A DNA stretch of 64,000 bases from PALSA-612 sp963755155 (GTDB lineage Bacteria > Actinomycetota > Thermoleophilia > Gaiellales > Gaiellaceae), in the NCBI GenBank assembly GCA_963755155.1, contig CAVWIV010000007.1:434001-498000 (forward strand), read 5' to 3'. Of the stretch, positions 8,846 to 19,608 are shown piece after piece. The notes beneath the pieces were generated by a model. That model saw only the letters and a list, made by a program, of their open reading frames with translations. It was not told where the DNA came from and did not search any database. Numbering within the stretch: the stretch's first letter is position 1; every line of letters begins with the position of its first letter. The position numbers were made by a program, and so were the translations under genes.

Positions 8846-9670
8846 TCAGGCTTCCAGTAGCAAGCGTGCGGTCTCTGCGTGAGCGGGGGCCGCATGCTTC
8901 TCGCAGCCCCAGGCCACCGTGTGCGCGACGGCCCACCCGCGCATGCGCTCGCGATCGAGCTCGAGATCCGAGCTGAGCCTGTCGAGACGGCGGCGAAACC
9001 GCGCCAGGGGCCGAGGACCTGCGAGCACGTCCTCCTTCCGGTCGCGGATCATCGCCACGGGCGTGAACTCACGCTCGGCCGCGATCGGCTTCGGGTCGAT
9101 CACAAGCCACGGCTCGCGAGTGCTGCGCAGGACGTTCCCGGCGTGCAGGTCTTCGTTCGCGAGCACTAGCGGCCCCTGGGTCGGCCCGAGCTCGCGAAGC
9201 GCTCCGACGGCTGCGTCGAGGATCGAGCGGTCGAACGGGCGGCCGATGCTCTGCCACTGCATCGGTAGCTCCTCGACCCAGCGAGCTGCGACGTCAACCA
9301 GCAGGCGGAGCTCGGCGGGCGGCGCCTTCCAGAGCCTCGGCAGGAAGCCGGCTACGACGTCGCCGGCGTCGTCGTCGTCGAGGTCGATCAGCGGCGTCCC
9401 GGGCTCGCAGCGCTCGAGGAGGAGGGCGTTACGTACGGGATCTTCGTTCAGCAGCCGCACGGCGCCATCGCCGTTCCATACGCGAAGCGCAAGCGCCTCG
9501 TGCTCCGACTCCTCGTGCGGCCAGCCGATCTTCAGGACGGCGTCGCCCGCGGGAGCGACGAACGAGCAGTATCCGCCGAGCATGGGCGTGCCCAGGTCGA
9601 GCTGCCAGCGCTCGGCGCACTCATCGATGAGCCGTGGCAGCCGGTGGAGCCATTCGGAGCCGCCGGGCAA
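8846..9670 (-). CDS. Aminoglycoside/hydroxyurea phosphotransferase-like kinase
   Basis: A 274-aa kinase fold like the APH(6)/hydroxyurea kinase family. It has the nucleotide-binding lysine region AVLKIGWPHEESEHEA, a catalytic loop NEDLHAGNVL and the metal-binding segment LVIDPKPIAAEREF. The usual H-G-D of the loop reads N-E-D; the catalytic aspartate is kept. A TTG at 9670 is the most upstream start I see in frame before the stop of the upstream gene, so the start is uncertain. Its real substrate may be a metabolite rather than a drug. The 3' end abuts the convergent CHRD gene. Confidence 0.75.
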   Translation of the reverse strand: MPGGSEWLHRLPRLIDECAERWQLDLGTPMLGGYCSFVAPAGDAVLKIGWPHEESEHEALALRVWNGDGAVRLLNEDPVRNALLLERCEPGTPLIDLDDDDAGDVVAGFLPRLWKAPPAELRLLVDVAARWVEELPMQWQSIGRPFDRSILDAAVGALRELGPTQGPLVLANEDLHAGNVLRSTREPWLVIDPKPIAAEREFTPVAMIRDRKEDVLAGPRPLARFRRRLDRLSSDLELDRERMRGWAVAHTVAWGCEKHAAPAHAETARLLLEA

Positions 9671-9690
9671 AGCGCGCAGGTGTTCGAGGC

Positions 9691-10908
9691 CTAGCGCTCC
9701 GCCTCCATCTTCTGGGCCATCGTCCGCGCGAGCGCGAGGACGTCCTCGACAACGACCTTCCCCTTCGCGCCGGCGGCATAGATCTGGCCCGCGTTGCGGC
9801 CGCTGGCGATGAAGACGAGCACTGCCTCGAAGGGCCCGACGCGTGAGTCGAAGGTCGCGTGCAGCACCGTCGCCGCGTCGCCGATGCCCTCGCCGGAGAT
9901 CTCCTCGATCTCGAGGCTCTCGGCGTCGAACCCCGCACCCTGGGAGAATGCGTCCGAGAAGAGCTCCTTGCCGGCCTGGCCCTGGATGATCCCGGAGACC
10001 GCCTGCACCGTGAGCGCTGCCGCGGCCGCGCTGTCCATGCGCTCGGCGTTGCTCGACAGGCCGATCAACTCTGAACGGCCGATCGTCGAGTTGCCGAGCG
10101 CGAAGTCGCGCTCGAAGGACACGTCGCCGCCGTCGCTCACGAACCCGTCCTTCTCGATCGTGACACCTTCGGGCAGGTCGGCGAGAGCGAGCACCATGCG
10201 CTCGAGCGCCGGGTCCCCCTCGCCCGTCGTGGATGTCGTCTCGGCCGGCACCGGAACAGGCGTCTCCGAGATCTCCCCGCCGGCCACCGCTTCGATGCGT
10301 GTCGCGAGCTTCCGCGCCAGCTCTTGCACGTCAGCTGTAGATACCGGGTCGCCGACGCGCGTCACCGACACGGAGCCGGCGACGTTGTCGATCGTGAACG
10401 CGACGACGGACGTCGAACCCTCGAGGTCGCCGATAGCTGCCGTCGCGGTGCCTTCCCACGCAGAGTCGCCTGGTTCGTCGACCTCCGCGATGTCGACGCT
10501 CGTGAGCGTGGCACCGCTCTCGATATCGGTTCCTTCGTACTTCTCCGCGTCGCCAACGGTCGCAGCGACGAACTCCGAGGCTTCCTCCGCGGAGCCGAAG
10601 AGCGCGACCTCCGAGTTCACCTGCATGTCTCCAGACATGTACGTGAGCTGGTAGTCGGCGCGCAGGCCCGAGCTCTCGATGTCCTGTTCAGTGTCGTTAG
10701 GATCGATGGTGTCTTCGGCGACGGCCGCAGCATCTTGGAAGCCAGAGTCGGGATCGACCTCGAGGCCGTCTGCGAGCTCACCGAGCACCGTTGCGGGCAG
10801 CACCATGATCGCGAGGTCGTTCTTCGTGACCGTGCTCACGTCGCTCGACGACGTGCCACCGCACGCCGCCACGAGGCAGAGCAGGGTGGCGAGGACGAGA
10901 GCGCGCAC
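9691..10908 (-). CDS. Lipoprotein with two related halves, unknown function
   Basis: A 405-aa lipoprotein: signal MRALVLATLLCLVAACGG with lipobox VAAC, then an acidic S/T-rich linker. Two halves, about residues 75-205 and 245-405, each end with a similar strand-helix unit: SVVAFTIDNVAGS...ELARKLATRIEAV and EAVLVFIASGRNAG...LALARTMAQKMEA. This suggests an internal duplication. They are separated by a T/P/E-rich linker. GTG at 10908 lies 6 nt after TAGTCT (10920-10915, minus strand). No recognised domain; cell-surface location inferred from the lipobox. Confidence 0.65.
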   Translation of the reverse strand: MRALVLATLLCLVAACGGTSSSDVSTVTKNDLAIMVLPATVLGELADGLEVDPDSGFQDAAAVAEDTIDPNDTEQDIESSGLRADYQLTYMSGDMQVNSEVALFGSAEEASEFVAATVGDAEKYEGTDIESGATLTSVDIAEVDEPGDSAWEGTATAAIGDLEGSTSVVAFTIDNVAGSVSVTRVGDPVSTADVQELARKLATRIEAVAGGEISETPVPVPAETTSTTGEGDPALERMVLALADLPEGVTIEKDGFVSDGGDVSFERDFALGNSTIGRSELIGLSSNAERMDSAAAAALTVQAVSGIIQGQAGKELFSDAFSQGAGFDAESLEIEEISGEGIGDAATVLHATFDSRVGPFEAVLVFIASGRNAGQIYAAGAKGKVVVEDVLALARTMAQKMEAER

Positions 10909-10925
10909 GCGAGGAGACTAGAGGA

Positions 10926-11378
10926 GTGCGGGCGCGCCCGGCGAAGCGGCCGAGCATGCACGCGCCCGACGAGCGGGTCTGCTTCGACGTCCGTCGACAC
11001 GGCGTCGTGCTCCTGCGGCCGTTCCTGTGGTCGACGGCGCTCGCGATCGTCGGCTTCTTCCTGCTCTCGATGCCGTGGCCGGTGCCAGCCGCGGCGCCGC
11101 TCGTCATCGGCATCGGCGCGGTCAGCGCGTTCGCGGCGGTCTGGCGCTGGGACCGGACGCGCTTCGTCGTCACGACCGAGAAGGTCTTCCTCGTGGAGGG
11201 CGTGGCCCGGAAGCGGGCCGCGGCCGTGCGCCTGAGCGGCCTGCGCTCGATCTCGCTCGAGCAGTCCCTGGCCGGCCGCCTACTGGGCTACGGGACGCTG
11301 CACGCGGGGCCGCTCGAGGTCGAGCACCTACCGCACGCGCGCCATGCGCGCGATCTCGTCGAGCGTCTGGCCTCTTAG
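10926..11378 (+). CDS. Bacterial PH-domain membrane protein (bPH2/YdbT-like)
   Basis: Predicted 150 aa. A basic N-terminus is followed by two hydrophobic helices (LLRPFLWSTALAIVGFFLL and PLVIGIGAVSAFAAVW). The cytoplasmic domain has the bPH_2 pattern: W-D-R-T-R-F-V-V-T-T-E-K-V-F, RLSGLRSISLEQSLAGRLLGYGTL. Such proteins are membrane-anchored and of unclear role. GTG at 10926. It diverges from the lipoprotein gene and its end overlaps the convergent cupredoxin gene by 4 bp. Confidence 0.75.
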   Translation: MRARPAKRPSMHAPDERVCFDVRRHGVVLLRPFLWSTALAIVGFFLLSMPWPVPAAAPLVIGIGAVSAFAAVWRWDRTRFVVTTEKVFLVEGVARKRAAAVRLSGLRSISLEQSLAGRLLGYGTLHAGPLEVEHLPHARHARDLVERLAS

Positions 11379-11749
11379 CCGACCGTTACTTCGCCGGACA
11401 TGCCGAGATCGCGGTGGTTGCCGATCGGGCAGTACATCTCGTACGTCCCGGTCTCGAGGTCGATGGTGACGGAGGCGGACTCGCCCGGGGTGATCGTCTC
11501 CGTCACCTCCTCGACGCCGTTGCCCTCGATCTCGAGAGAGTGGTCGACGCCGCCGTCGTTCGTCGCCTCGAACGTGTATGTCCCGGGCGCGTCGATCGTC
11601 ACGGTGGGAGGAGTGAGGGTGAAGTCGCTCTCCGAGATCGAGAACGTCTCCTGCGACGACGTGCCGTTAGTCGACTCTTCGCCGTCGTCTCCACCACACC
11701 CCGCCACGGCGAACGTCAAGGCTACGAACAGGGCGGCAACTATGCGCAC
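11375..11749 (-). CDS. Cupredoxin-domain lipoprotein (plastocyanin-like)
   Basis: Preferred start is GTG at 11749, preceded by a GAAGG ribosome site. It gives the lipoprotein signal VRIVAALFVALTFAVAGCGG (lipobox VAGC). An alternative TTG at 11782 would add 11 residues. After an acidic linker comes a blue-copper beta-sandwich with ligands visible: His in GGVDHSLEIEG, then the Cys, His and Met of MYCPIGNHRDLGM. This is a complete type-1 copper set, so an electron-transfer or copper-handling role outside the membrane is likely. Confidence 0.85.
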   Translation of the reverse strand: MRIVAALFVALTFAVAGCGGDDGEESTNGTSSQETFSISESDFTLTPPTVTIDAPGTYTFEATNDGGVDHSLEIEGNGVEEVTETITPGESASVTIDLETGTYEMYCPIGNHRDLGMSGEVTVG

Positions 11750-11825
11750 GAGGCCTTCGTTTCCCCCTCGGCGAACCGGCAAACCTGAGGCTGGACGAAC
11801 ACACGTTCCCGTCTGGTCGGCTCGC

Positions 11826-11831
11826 TAATAT
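11826..11831 (+). promoter_or_regulatory. -10 element of uvrA
   Basis: TAATAT at 11826-11831 ends 8 nt before the uvrA ATG. There is no ribosome-binding site in between, consistent with a leaderless or near-leaderless uvrA mRNA. Confidence 0.45.
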
Positions 11832-11839
11832 CAGGGGTT

Positions 11840-14680
<2,841 letters not shown>

Positions 14681-14681
14681 A

Positions 14682-14978
14682 GTGAGACAGGCGGCGCTCG
14701 ACCGGATCGCTCCTCTCCTCGAGGAGCTTCGCGCCCATCCTGCGCTTCGCGAGGTTCGGCCGACGGAGTTCGAGCGCGACGGCCGGGAGTTCCTGCACTT
14801 CCACGACGAGCCGGACGGGGTCGTGGCCGACGTACGCCTGGCGGAGGGACGCGTGAGTATGCCCGTCTCGTCGAACTCGGAGCAGGCCGAGTTCCTCGAC
14901 CGAATCGATGGCACCCTCGCGTCGCTCGACGTTCGGGCTCGGGATCGTCAGCGTCGCAGGCGCACGGCCCACTCGTAA
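14682..14978 (+). CDS. Small hypothetical protein downstream of uvrA
   Basis: GTG at 14682, one base after the uvrA stop, gives 98 aa. It begins with a helix (DRIAPLLEELRAHPALREV) and continues EFERDGREFLHFHDEPDGVVADVRLAEGRVSMPV, an alpha-beta pattern. The C-terminus is a basic string rich in Arg (RARDRQRRRRT). I do not recognise a family. Its position suggests co-transcription with uvrA. Confidence 0.55.
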   Translation: MRQAALDRIAPLLEELRAHPALREVRPTEFERDGREFLHFHDEPDGVVADVRLAEGRVSMPVSSNSEQAEFLDRIDGTLASLDVRARDRQRRRRTAHS

Positions 14979-14990
14979 GATCGAGGCGCA

Positions 14991-16356
14991 GTGGATCGTC
15001 CGGAGACGAGGTACGCGAAGAGCGGCGACTACCACATCGCCTACCAGGTCGTCGGCGACGGGCCCGTGGACCTTGTCTACGTGCCCGGCTGGATCTCGCA
15101 TCTCGACATGTACTGGGAGGAGCCGTCGGTCGCACACTTCCTCCGCCGCCTCGCGTCCTTCTCGCGCCTGATGATGTTCGACAAGCGCGGAATCGGCCTC
15201 TCCGACCCGGTGCCGCCGGAGAACATGCCGAACCTCGAGGAACGCACCGACGACGTCCGCGCTGTGCTCGACGCGGCCGGGAGTGAGCGTGCCGCTTTGC
15301 TCGGCCAAGGGTACGGCTGCCCGATCGCGCTGTTCTTCGCGGCCTCGCACCCCGAGCGTGTCACGCATCTCGTGCTCTATGCGCCCACCGTCAAAGCGGG
15401 TCTTCGGACCGACGACTTTCCGTGGGGTCCTACCGAAGAGGAACTACGAGCCTGGCAGCAGGCGACGGCCCAGTGGGGCACAGACGAGTTCGCGGCTGCC
15501 TGGGTGGCTCGGCTGGCGCCGAGCACAGTCGGGGATGCGCAGTTTGCCGAGTGGGCGGCGAGGATGATGCGGGCCGCAGCGAGCCCGGCGACGAACGCTG
15601 CCTTCGGGCGCATGAACAGCCTCATGGATGCCCGCGAAGTGCTTCCGCTGATCCGCGTGCCGACGCTCGTGCTCGATCGCGCCGACTCGCACCTGCCGAA
15701 GGGCCCGGTCGACATGCCGCCGCTCGAGGAGGCCCGGTACATCGCCGAGAGGATTCCCGGCGCGAAGCTCGTCACCGTTCCCGGCCGCGACTACCTGCCC
15801 TGGATCGGCGACGTGGACAGCATCGTCGCCGAGGTCGGCAAGTTCGTCACCGGCGCCGCGCCCGTGCGAGAGCCGGACCGCGTCCTCCTCACCGTGCTCT
15901 TCACGGACATGGTCGACTCGACGAAGCGCGCCGCAGAGCTCGGAGACAGAGCGCTGGCGCGACCTGCTGGCGCGGCACAACTCCCTCGTGCGCCGCTACA
16001 TCGAGGAATACCGCGGGCGGGAAGTCGATCGCGCAGGCGACGGCTTCCTGACGACGTTCGACGGTCCTGCGCGCGCGATCCGCTGCGCGCAGGCGATCGT
16101 CGCGTCCGCTGCCGAAGAGGGGCTCGAGATCCGCGCAGGTGTTCACTCGGGCGAGGTCGAGCTGCTGGACCCGGGGATCGGCGGGATCGCCGTGCATATC
16201 GGCGCGCGCGTGGTCGCCCTGGCACAGCCGAAAGAGGTGCTGGTGACGACGACGGTGCGTGATCTCGTGGCCGGCTCGGGGATCGAGTTCGTGGAGCGAG
16301 GCACGCACGAGCTCAAGGGCGTGCCCGGCGAGTGGGGGCTCCTGAGCGCGTCGTGA
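14991..16356 (+). CDS. Alpha/beta-hydrolase-like domain fused to class III adenylate/guanylate cyclase (frame broken near 15949)
   Basis: N-terminal alpha/beta-hydrolase fold (residues about 1-285) and a C-terminal class III nucleotide cyclase (VLFTDMVDSTKRAAELGD, GREVDRAGDGFLTTFDGPARA, GVHSGEV). One apparently extra base near 15945-15955 breaks the frame between the two halves of the cyclase; its removal restores RRWRDLLARHNSLVRRYIEE. The hydrolase nucleophile elbow reads LLGQGYGCP: residue 107, normally Ser, is Gly (codon at 15309-15311), so the domain is probably a non-catalytic sensor. Cyclase metal aspartates (TDMVD, GDGF) are present. The end overlaps the next gene by 4 bp. Confidence 0.85.
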
Positions 16357-17003
16357 CAACGTCGCGCGCGGAGGAGATCAGGCGGCTCGAGCGCGGGTGG
16401 TGGCGGCGGCTGCCGCTGATCCTCGTGCGGCCCGGTGAAGTGTTCGCCGAGCTGCGTGACTCCTCCGACGAGCAGGCCGAGGCGCTCTCCGAGCCCATGG
16501 TGGCGGTCACGATCCTCGCCGGCACCGCGATGTTCCTCTCGACGGTAACGGCGGGACGGCTCTACGACAATCCGGAGTTCGACTGGCTGCTGATCGCGGT
16601 TCAAGCGTTCTTCGCGGGGGTGCTAGTCGCGTTCCAGAACTACTGGCTCGGCGGCGCGGCGCTGCTGCTCGGCCTGCGGAGCCTCGGCTCGATGGCGCGC
16701 TACCGCACCGCCCGCCAGATCGTCGGCCTCTCGACGGCGCCGTTCGTGCTCGCGCTCATCGTCGTCTGGCCCCTGCGGATCGCGATCTTCGGCGAGGACC
16801 TCTTCCGTTCGGATGGCTCCGACGAGGGCACGACGGGCTACGTCCTGAATGGAGTCGACGCGTTCTTCGTGCTCTGGGCGCTCCTACTCGCGGTCGTCGG
16901 CGTGCGCACCGTGGAAGGCTGGAGCGTCCTCCGCTCCCTCGGCGCCGCCGCCTTCGCTGCGACGCTGTTCGGCCTGCTGCTCGCCGCCGCCGTGTTCGCG
17001 TAG
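16353..17003 (+). CDS. Yip1-like multi-pass membrane protein
   Basis: Start GTG at 16353 overlaps the cyclase stop (GTGA). The 216-aa protein has a basic amphipathic N-terminus (RRLERGWWRRLPLILVRPGEVFAEL), a pattern typical of bacterial YIP1-family proteins, then about five hydrophobic helices, with an acidic loop FGEDLFRSDGSDEGTT between helices 4 and 5. Function unknown. Translational coupling to the cyclase suggests a shared process, but this is inference. Confidence 0.7.
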   Translation: MTTSRAEEIRRLERGWWRRLPLILVRPGEVFAELRDSSDEQAEALSEPMVAVTILAGTAMFLSTVTAGRLYDNPEFDWLLIAVQAFFAGVLVAFQNYWLGGAALLLGLRSLGSMARYRTARQIVGLSTAPFVLALIVVWPLRIAIFGEDLFRSDGSDEGTTGYVLNGVDAFFVLWALLLAVVGVRTVEGWSVLRSLGAAAFAATLFGLLLAAAVFA

Positions 17004-17870
17004 AAACACGGCGAGCTCCTCGTCGGGGATGGAGTACGTGTGCTGCTCCTCGGGGAACGCGCCGCTGCGCACGTCGTCGGCATACGTCTCGAGCGCGTCC
17101 CGGGCGACCGTGGCGAGATCCGCGTACCTCTTGACAAAGCGTGGCGCCCGACCCTCGTAGAGGCCGAGCAGGTCGTGCCAGACGAGCACCTGGCCGTCGC
17201 ACTCCACGCCGGCGCCGATGCCGATCGTCGGGATGTGCAGCGCGCTGGTGATCCGGGCGGCGACCGGAGGCGGCACGCACTCGAGGACGAGCGCGAAGCA
17301 GCCGGCGTCCTCGAGCGCCAGAGCATCCTCGAACAGCTGCCGTGCCTGCTCCGCCGAGCGACCCTGCGCCTTGAAGCCGCCGAGCATCGTCGCCGACTGC
17401 GGCGTCAGCCCGACGTGGCCCATGACGGGAATGCCCGAGCCCACGAGCGCTCTCGCCCGCGACAGCATCGGCCCCGCACCTTCGATCTTCACGGCGTCGG
17501 CGCCGGCCTCCTTGACGAAGCGGACGGCGTTCTCGACGGCGGATTCGTCCGAGACTTGGAAGGAGCCGAACGGCATGTCGGCGACGACGAGCGGACGCCG
17601 CGCGCCGCGCGTGACCGCACGCGCCAGCACGATCATCTCGTCCATCGTCGCCGGCACCGTCGAGGAGTGGCCGAGCACCGTCATCGCGGCCGAGTCGCCC
17701 ACGAGGACGATGTCCATGCCGGCCTCGTCGGCCAGGCGGCCGCTCGGCGCGTCGTACGCCGTGACCATGACGATCCCCTGACGGCGCTGCTTCATCTCCA
17801 CGAGCTCGGTCAGCGGGAGCTTCCCCGGGGCGGGCGTGGCGGGTGCGGGCTTACGCGGCCTGGTGCTCAT
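16884..17870 (-). CDS. panB: 3-methyl-2-oxobutanoate hydroxymethyltransferase (ketopantoate synthase)
   Basis: Transfers a hydroxymethyl group from methylene-THF to ketoisovalerate, the first pantothenate step. ATG at 17870 overlaps the panC stop by 20 bp. Conserved pieces: VTAYDAPSGRLADEAGMDIVLVGDS, GHSSTVPATMDEM, VADMPFGSFQ, VKIEGA, GHVGLTPQ and the IGIGAG segment. A proline-rich N-terminal extension of about 20 residues is present. The frame runs about 40 residues beyond the usual end (after EELAVFLREHGG) into low-complexity sequence antisense to the convergent gene, so the true stop may have been lost through an indel. Confidence 0.92.
   Translation of the reverse strand: MSTRPRKPAPATPAPGKLPLTELVEMKQRRQGIVMVTAYDAPSGRLADEAGMDIVLVGDSAAMTVLGHSSTVPATMDEMIVLARAVTRGARRPLVVADMPFGSFQVSDESAVENAVRFVKEAGADAVKIEGAGPMLSRARALVGSGIPVMGHVGLTPQSATMLGGFKAQGRSAEQARQLFEDALALEDAGCFALVLECVPPPVAARITSALHIPTIGIGAGVECDGQVLVWHDLLGLYEGRAPRFVKRYADLATVARDALETYADDVRSGAFPEEQHTYSIPDEELAVFLREHGGGEQQAEQRRSEGGGAEGAEDAPAFHGAHADDRE
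16989..17012. terminator. Hairpin at the convergent yip1-like / panB ends
   Basis: GCCGTGTT (16989-16996) pairs perfectly with AACACGGC (17005-17012) around an 8-nt loop that contains the stop codon of the plus-strand gene. It would serve both strands if panB really ends here. There is no T-run, so termination is only suggested. Confidence 0.35.
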
Positions 17871-18636
17871 GAGCTTCCTCCTCGTCGAGGACGACGTTGT
17901 CGATGAGACGGATGTCGCCGACGCGTACGGCCGCGGCGAGCACGGGGGGGTCAAAGGGGGCGACCTCGACGTAGTCGACCGTGACGCCGTCGAGCTCGCT
18001 TCGCGCTCGGGCGGCGTCCTTCGTCGCGAGCGCGCGCGGCAGCGCGAGGGCCTGCCGGCGCGCCTCCGGCGTGAGCAGCGCATTGCGAGAGGACAGGGCA
18101 AGGCCGTCGGCGTCGCGGACGGTGGGGAGGACGTGCAGCTCGATCTCGAGGTCGAGGTCCCGGAGCAGCCGCCGGACGACCTCCACCTGCTGCGCGTCCT
18201 TCTGGCCGAAGTACACGACGTCCGGCTGGACGATGTTGAAGAGCTTGAGGCAGATCGTCGCCACCCCACGGAAGTGACCCGGGCGATGGACGCCTTCGAG
18301 CATCGACCCAAGCTCGGTCACCTCGACCCACGTCTGGTAGCCCGCGGGATAGATCTCGCTCGCCGAGGGGCAGAAGGCAAGGTCGGCACCGGCTTCCGCC
18401 GCCATGGCGAGGTCGCGTTCCTCGTCGCGCGGATAGCTCAGCAAGTCCGTCTCATCGCCGAACTGCGCCGGGTTCACGAACAGGCTGACGACGACGGCGT
18501 CACACTCGTCGCGGGCCGCGGCGAAGAGCGACGCGTGGCCTTCGTGGAACGCACCCATCGTCGGCACAAGGCCGAGGGAGCCCTGTGTCACGGCGCGGAA
18601 CGCACGCGCCTCGGCGATCGTCCTCGCGACTCTCAC
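17851..18636 (-). CDS. panC: Pantoate--beta-alanine ligase
   Basis: Condenses pantoate and beta-alanine with ATP to make pantothenate. GTG at 18636 overlaps the preceding gene's stop (GTGA) and gives 261 aa. Signatures: LVPTMGAFHEGHASL (HxGH-type nucleotide site), VNPAQFG, HRPGHFRGVATICLKLFNIV, YFGQKDAQQ and LALSSRNALL. The C-terminus is slightly short compared with typical 280-aa enzymes. Operon order DUF2520-panC-panB; aspartate decarboxylase (panD) is not in the window. Confidence 0.95.
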   Translation of the reverse strand: MRVARTIAEARAFRAVTQGSLGLVPTMGAFHEGHASLFAAARDECDAVVVSLFVNPAQFGDETDLLSYPRDEERDLAMAAEAGADLAFCPSASEIYPAGYQTWVEVTELGSMLEGVHRPGHFRGVATICLKLFNIVQPDVVYFGQKDAQQVEVVRRLLRDLDLEIELHVLPTVRDADGLALSSRNALLTPEARRQALALPRALATKDAARARSELDGVTVDYVEVAPFDPPVLAAAVRVGDIRLIDNVVLDEEEAHEHQAA

Positions 18637-19292
18637 GTCGCCGTCGCCTCCGCGAGCACGCGGTAGACGGGCTCGAGCTCGGGGTGCTGCTCGTGGAGCG
18701 CTGCGACGTGTGCCGCCACCGTGTCCCAGTCGCCGCGCGCGATCGGCCCCGTCAGCTCGAAGCCGTTCTCGATCGTCCGCCGCATGAGCGGCACGAGGGC
18801 CTCCGGCGGCGCGCCGGCGTCCTCGAACAGCTTCGCGGCGGCCCGGTAGAGGGTGACGAGGTAGTTCGACGCGATGACGGCGCCTGCGTGGTAGAGCGTT
18901 CGCGCGGCGTCGTCGAGCGGGAACGGCTCGAGGCCGAGCGTCGTCGCGAGCCACGTCGCGCGCTCGCGCGCATCGTCGGTCTCTCCGGTGACAGCGGCGA
19001 ACGCGCCGTCCAGCTGCTCCGGGCCTCGGCTCTTGACGAGCGTCTGCAGTGGGTGGACGCTGAAGCGCCGGACGTGCGGATCGAGGGCGGCGAGCGGCGT
19101 CGTCCCGCTGACGTGCGCGACCCACGGGCCTAAGTCGATCGACGCGGCCACGTCCGCGATTGCCGTGTCCGGGACGCACAGGAGGACGAGGTACCCGCCG
19201 GCTTCGCTCAGCTCGATGCCGCGCTCGCGGAGGCGAGCGCTGATCGCCGAGCCGGCCCTGCCGGCGCCGATGACGGTGACGGTGTCGAACAT
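18633..19292 (-). CDS. DUF2520 Rossmann-fold oxidoreductase, candidate ketopantoate reductase
   Basis: A 219-aa protein: NAD(P)-binding Rossmann N-terminus (TVTVIGAGRAGSAISARL), PDTAIADVAASI, then SVHPLQTL and a helical DUF2520 C-domain (YHAGAVIASNYLVTLYRAA). ATG at 19292. DUF2520 proteins are often encoded next to panC, and I recall an alternative ketopantoate reductase (PanG) from such a family; the assignment here is inference from neighbourhood. No classical panE is in the window, so this gene could supply the NADPH step between panB and panC. Confidence 0.75.
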   Translation of the reverse strand: MFDTVTVIGAGRAGSAISARLRERGIELSEAGGYLVLLCVPDTAIADVAASIDLGPWVAHVSGTTPLAALDPHVRRFSVHPLQTLVKSRGPEQLDGAFAAVTGETDDARERATWLATTLGLEPFPLDDAARTLYHAGAVIASNYLVTLYRAAAKLFEDAGAPPEALVPLMRRTIENGFELTGPIARGDWDTVAAHVAALHEQHPELEPVYRVLAEATAT

Positions 19293-19364
19293 CGATTCGC
19301 TCCAGTTCCGTAGCGGATACCGGGCAGCGGCGATTGTATCTCGTGCCGTTAGACTGACCAAGCG

Positions 19365-19574
19365 ATGCCGATCTACGAGTACGTGTGCATGGCCTGCGAG
19401 TCGCACTTCGAGGAGCTCGTGCGGAACGGCGAAGAGCCGGACTGCCCCGATTGCGGCGCCGCGAACGTCCGCCGCCAGCTGTCGGTGTTCGCGTCGATCG
19501 GCGCGTCGCCGCAGCCGAGCTTCGGCGGCGGCGCAGGCGGTTGCTGCGGTGGCTCCTGTGGCTGCGGGCATTAG
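19365..19574 (+). CDS. FmdB-family zinc-ribbon protein
   Basis: A 69-aa protein starting MPIYEYVCMACESHFEELV. It carries two CxxC knuckles (CMAC and CPDC) forming a zinc ribbon, then a Gly/Cys-rich tail ending CCGGSCGCGH. This matches the FmdB regulatory-protein family, whose role is unclear. TAGACT at 19350-19355 lies 9 nt before the ATG, a likely leaderless -10. Confidence 0.85.
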   Translation: MPIYEYVCMACESHFEELVRNGEEPDCPDCGAANVRRQLSVFASIGASPQPSFGGGAGGCCGGSCGCGH

Positions 19575-19608
19575 CCGTCCATCCGCGAGACCTCCTAGAC
19601 TCGAAGCG

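Noticed and set aside
10324..11235. Long open frame antisense to the lipoprotein and crossing into the PH-domain gene.
   Set aside because: Arg/Ser-rich shadow of real genes with no domain or signal. Many similar antisense frames occur (for example 4384-5250, 51459-54035, 26489-25248).
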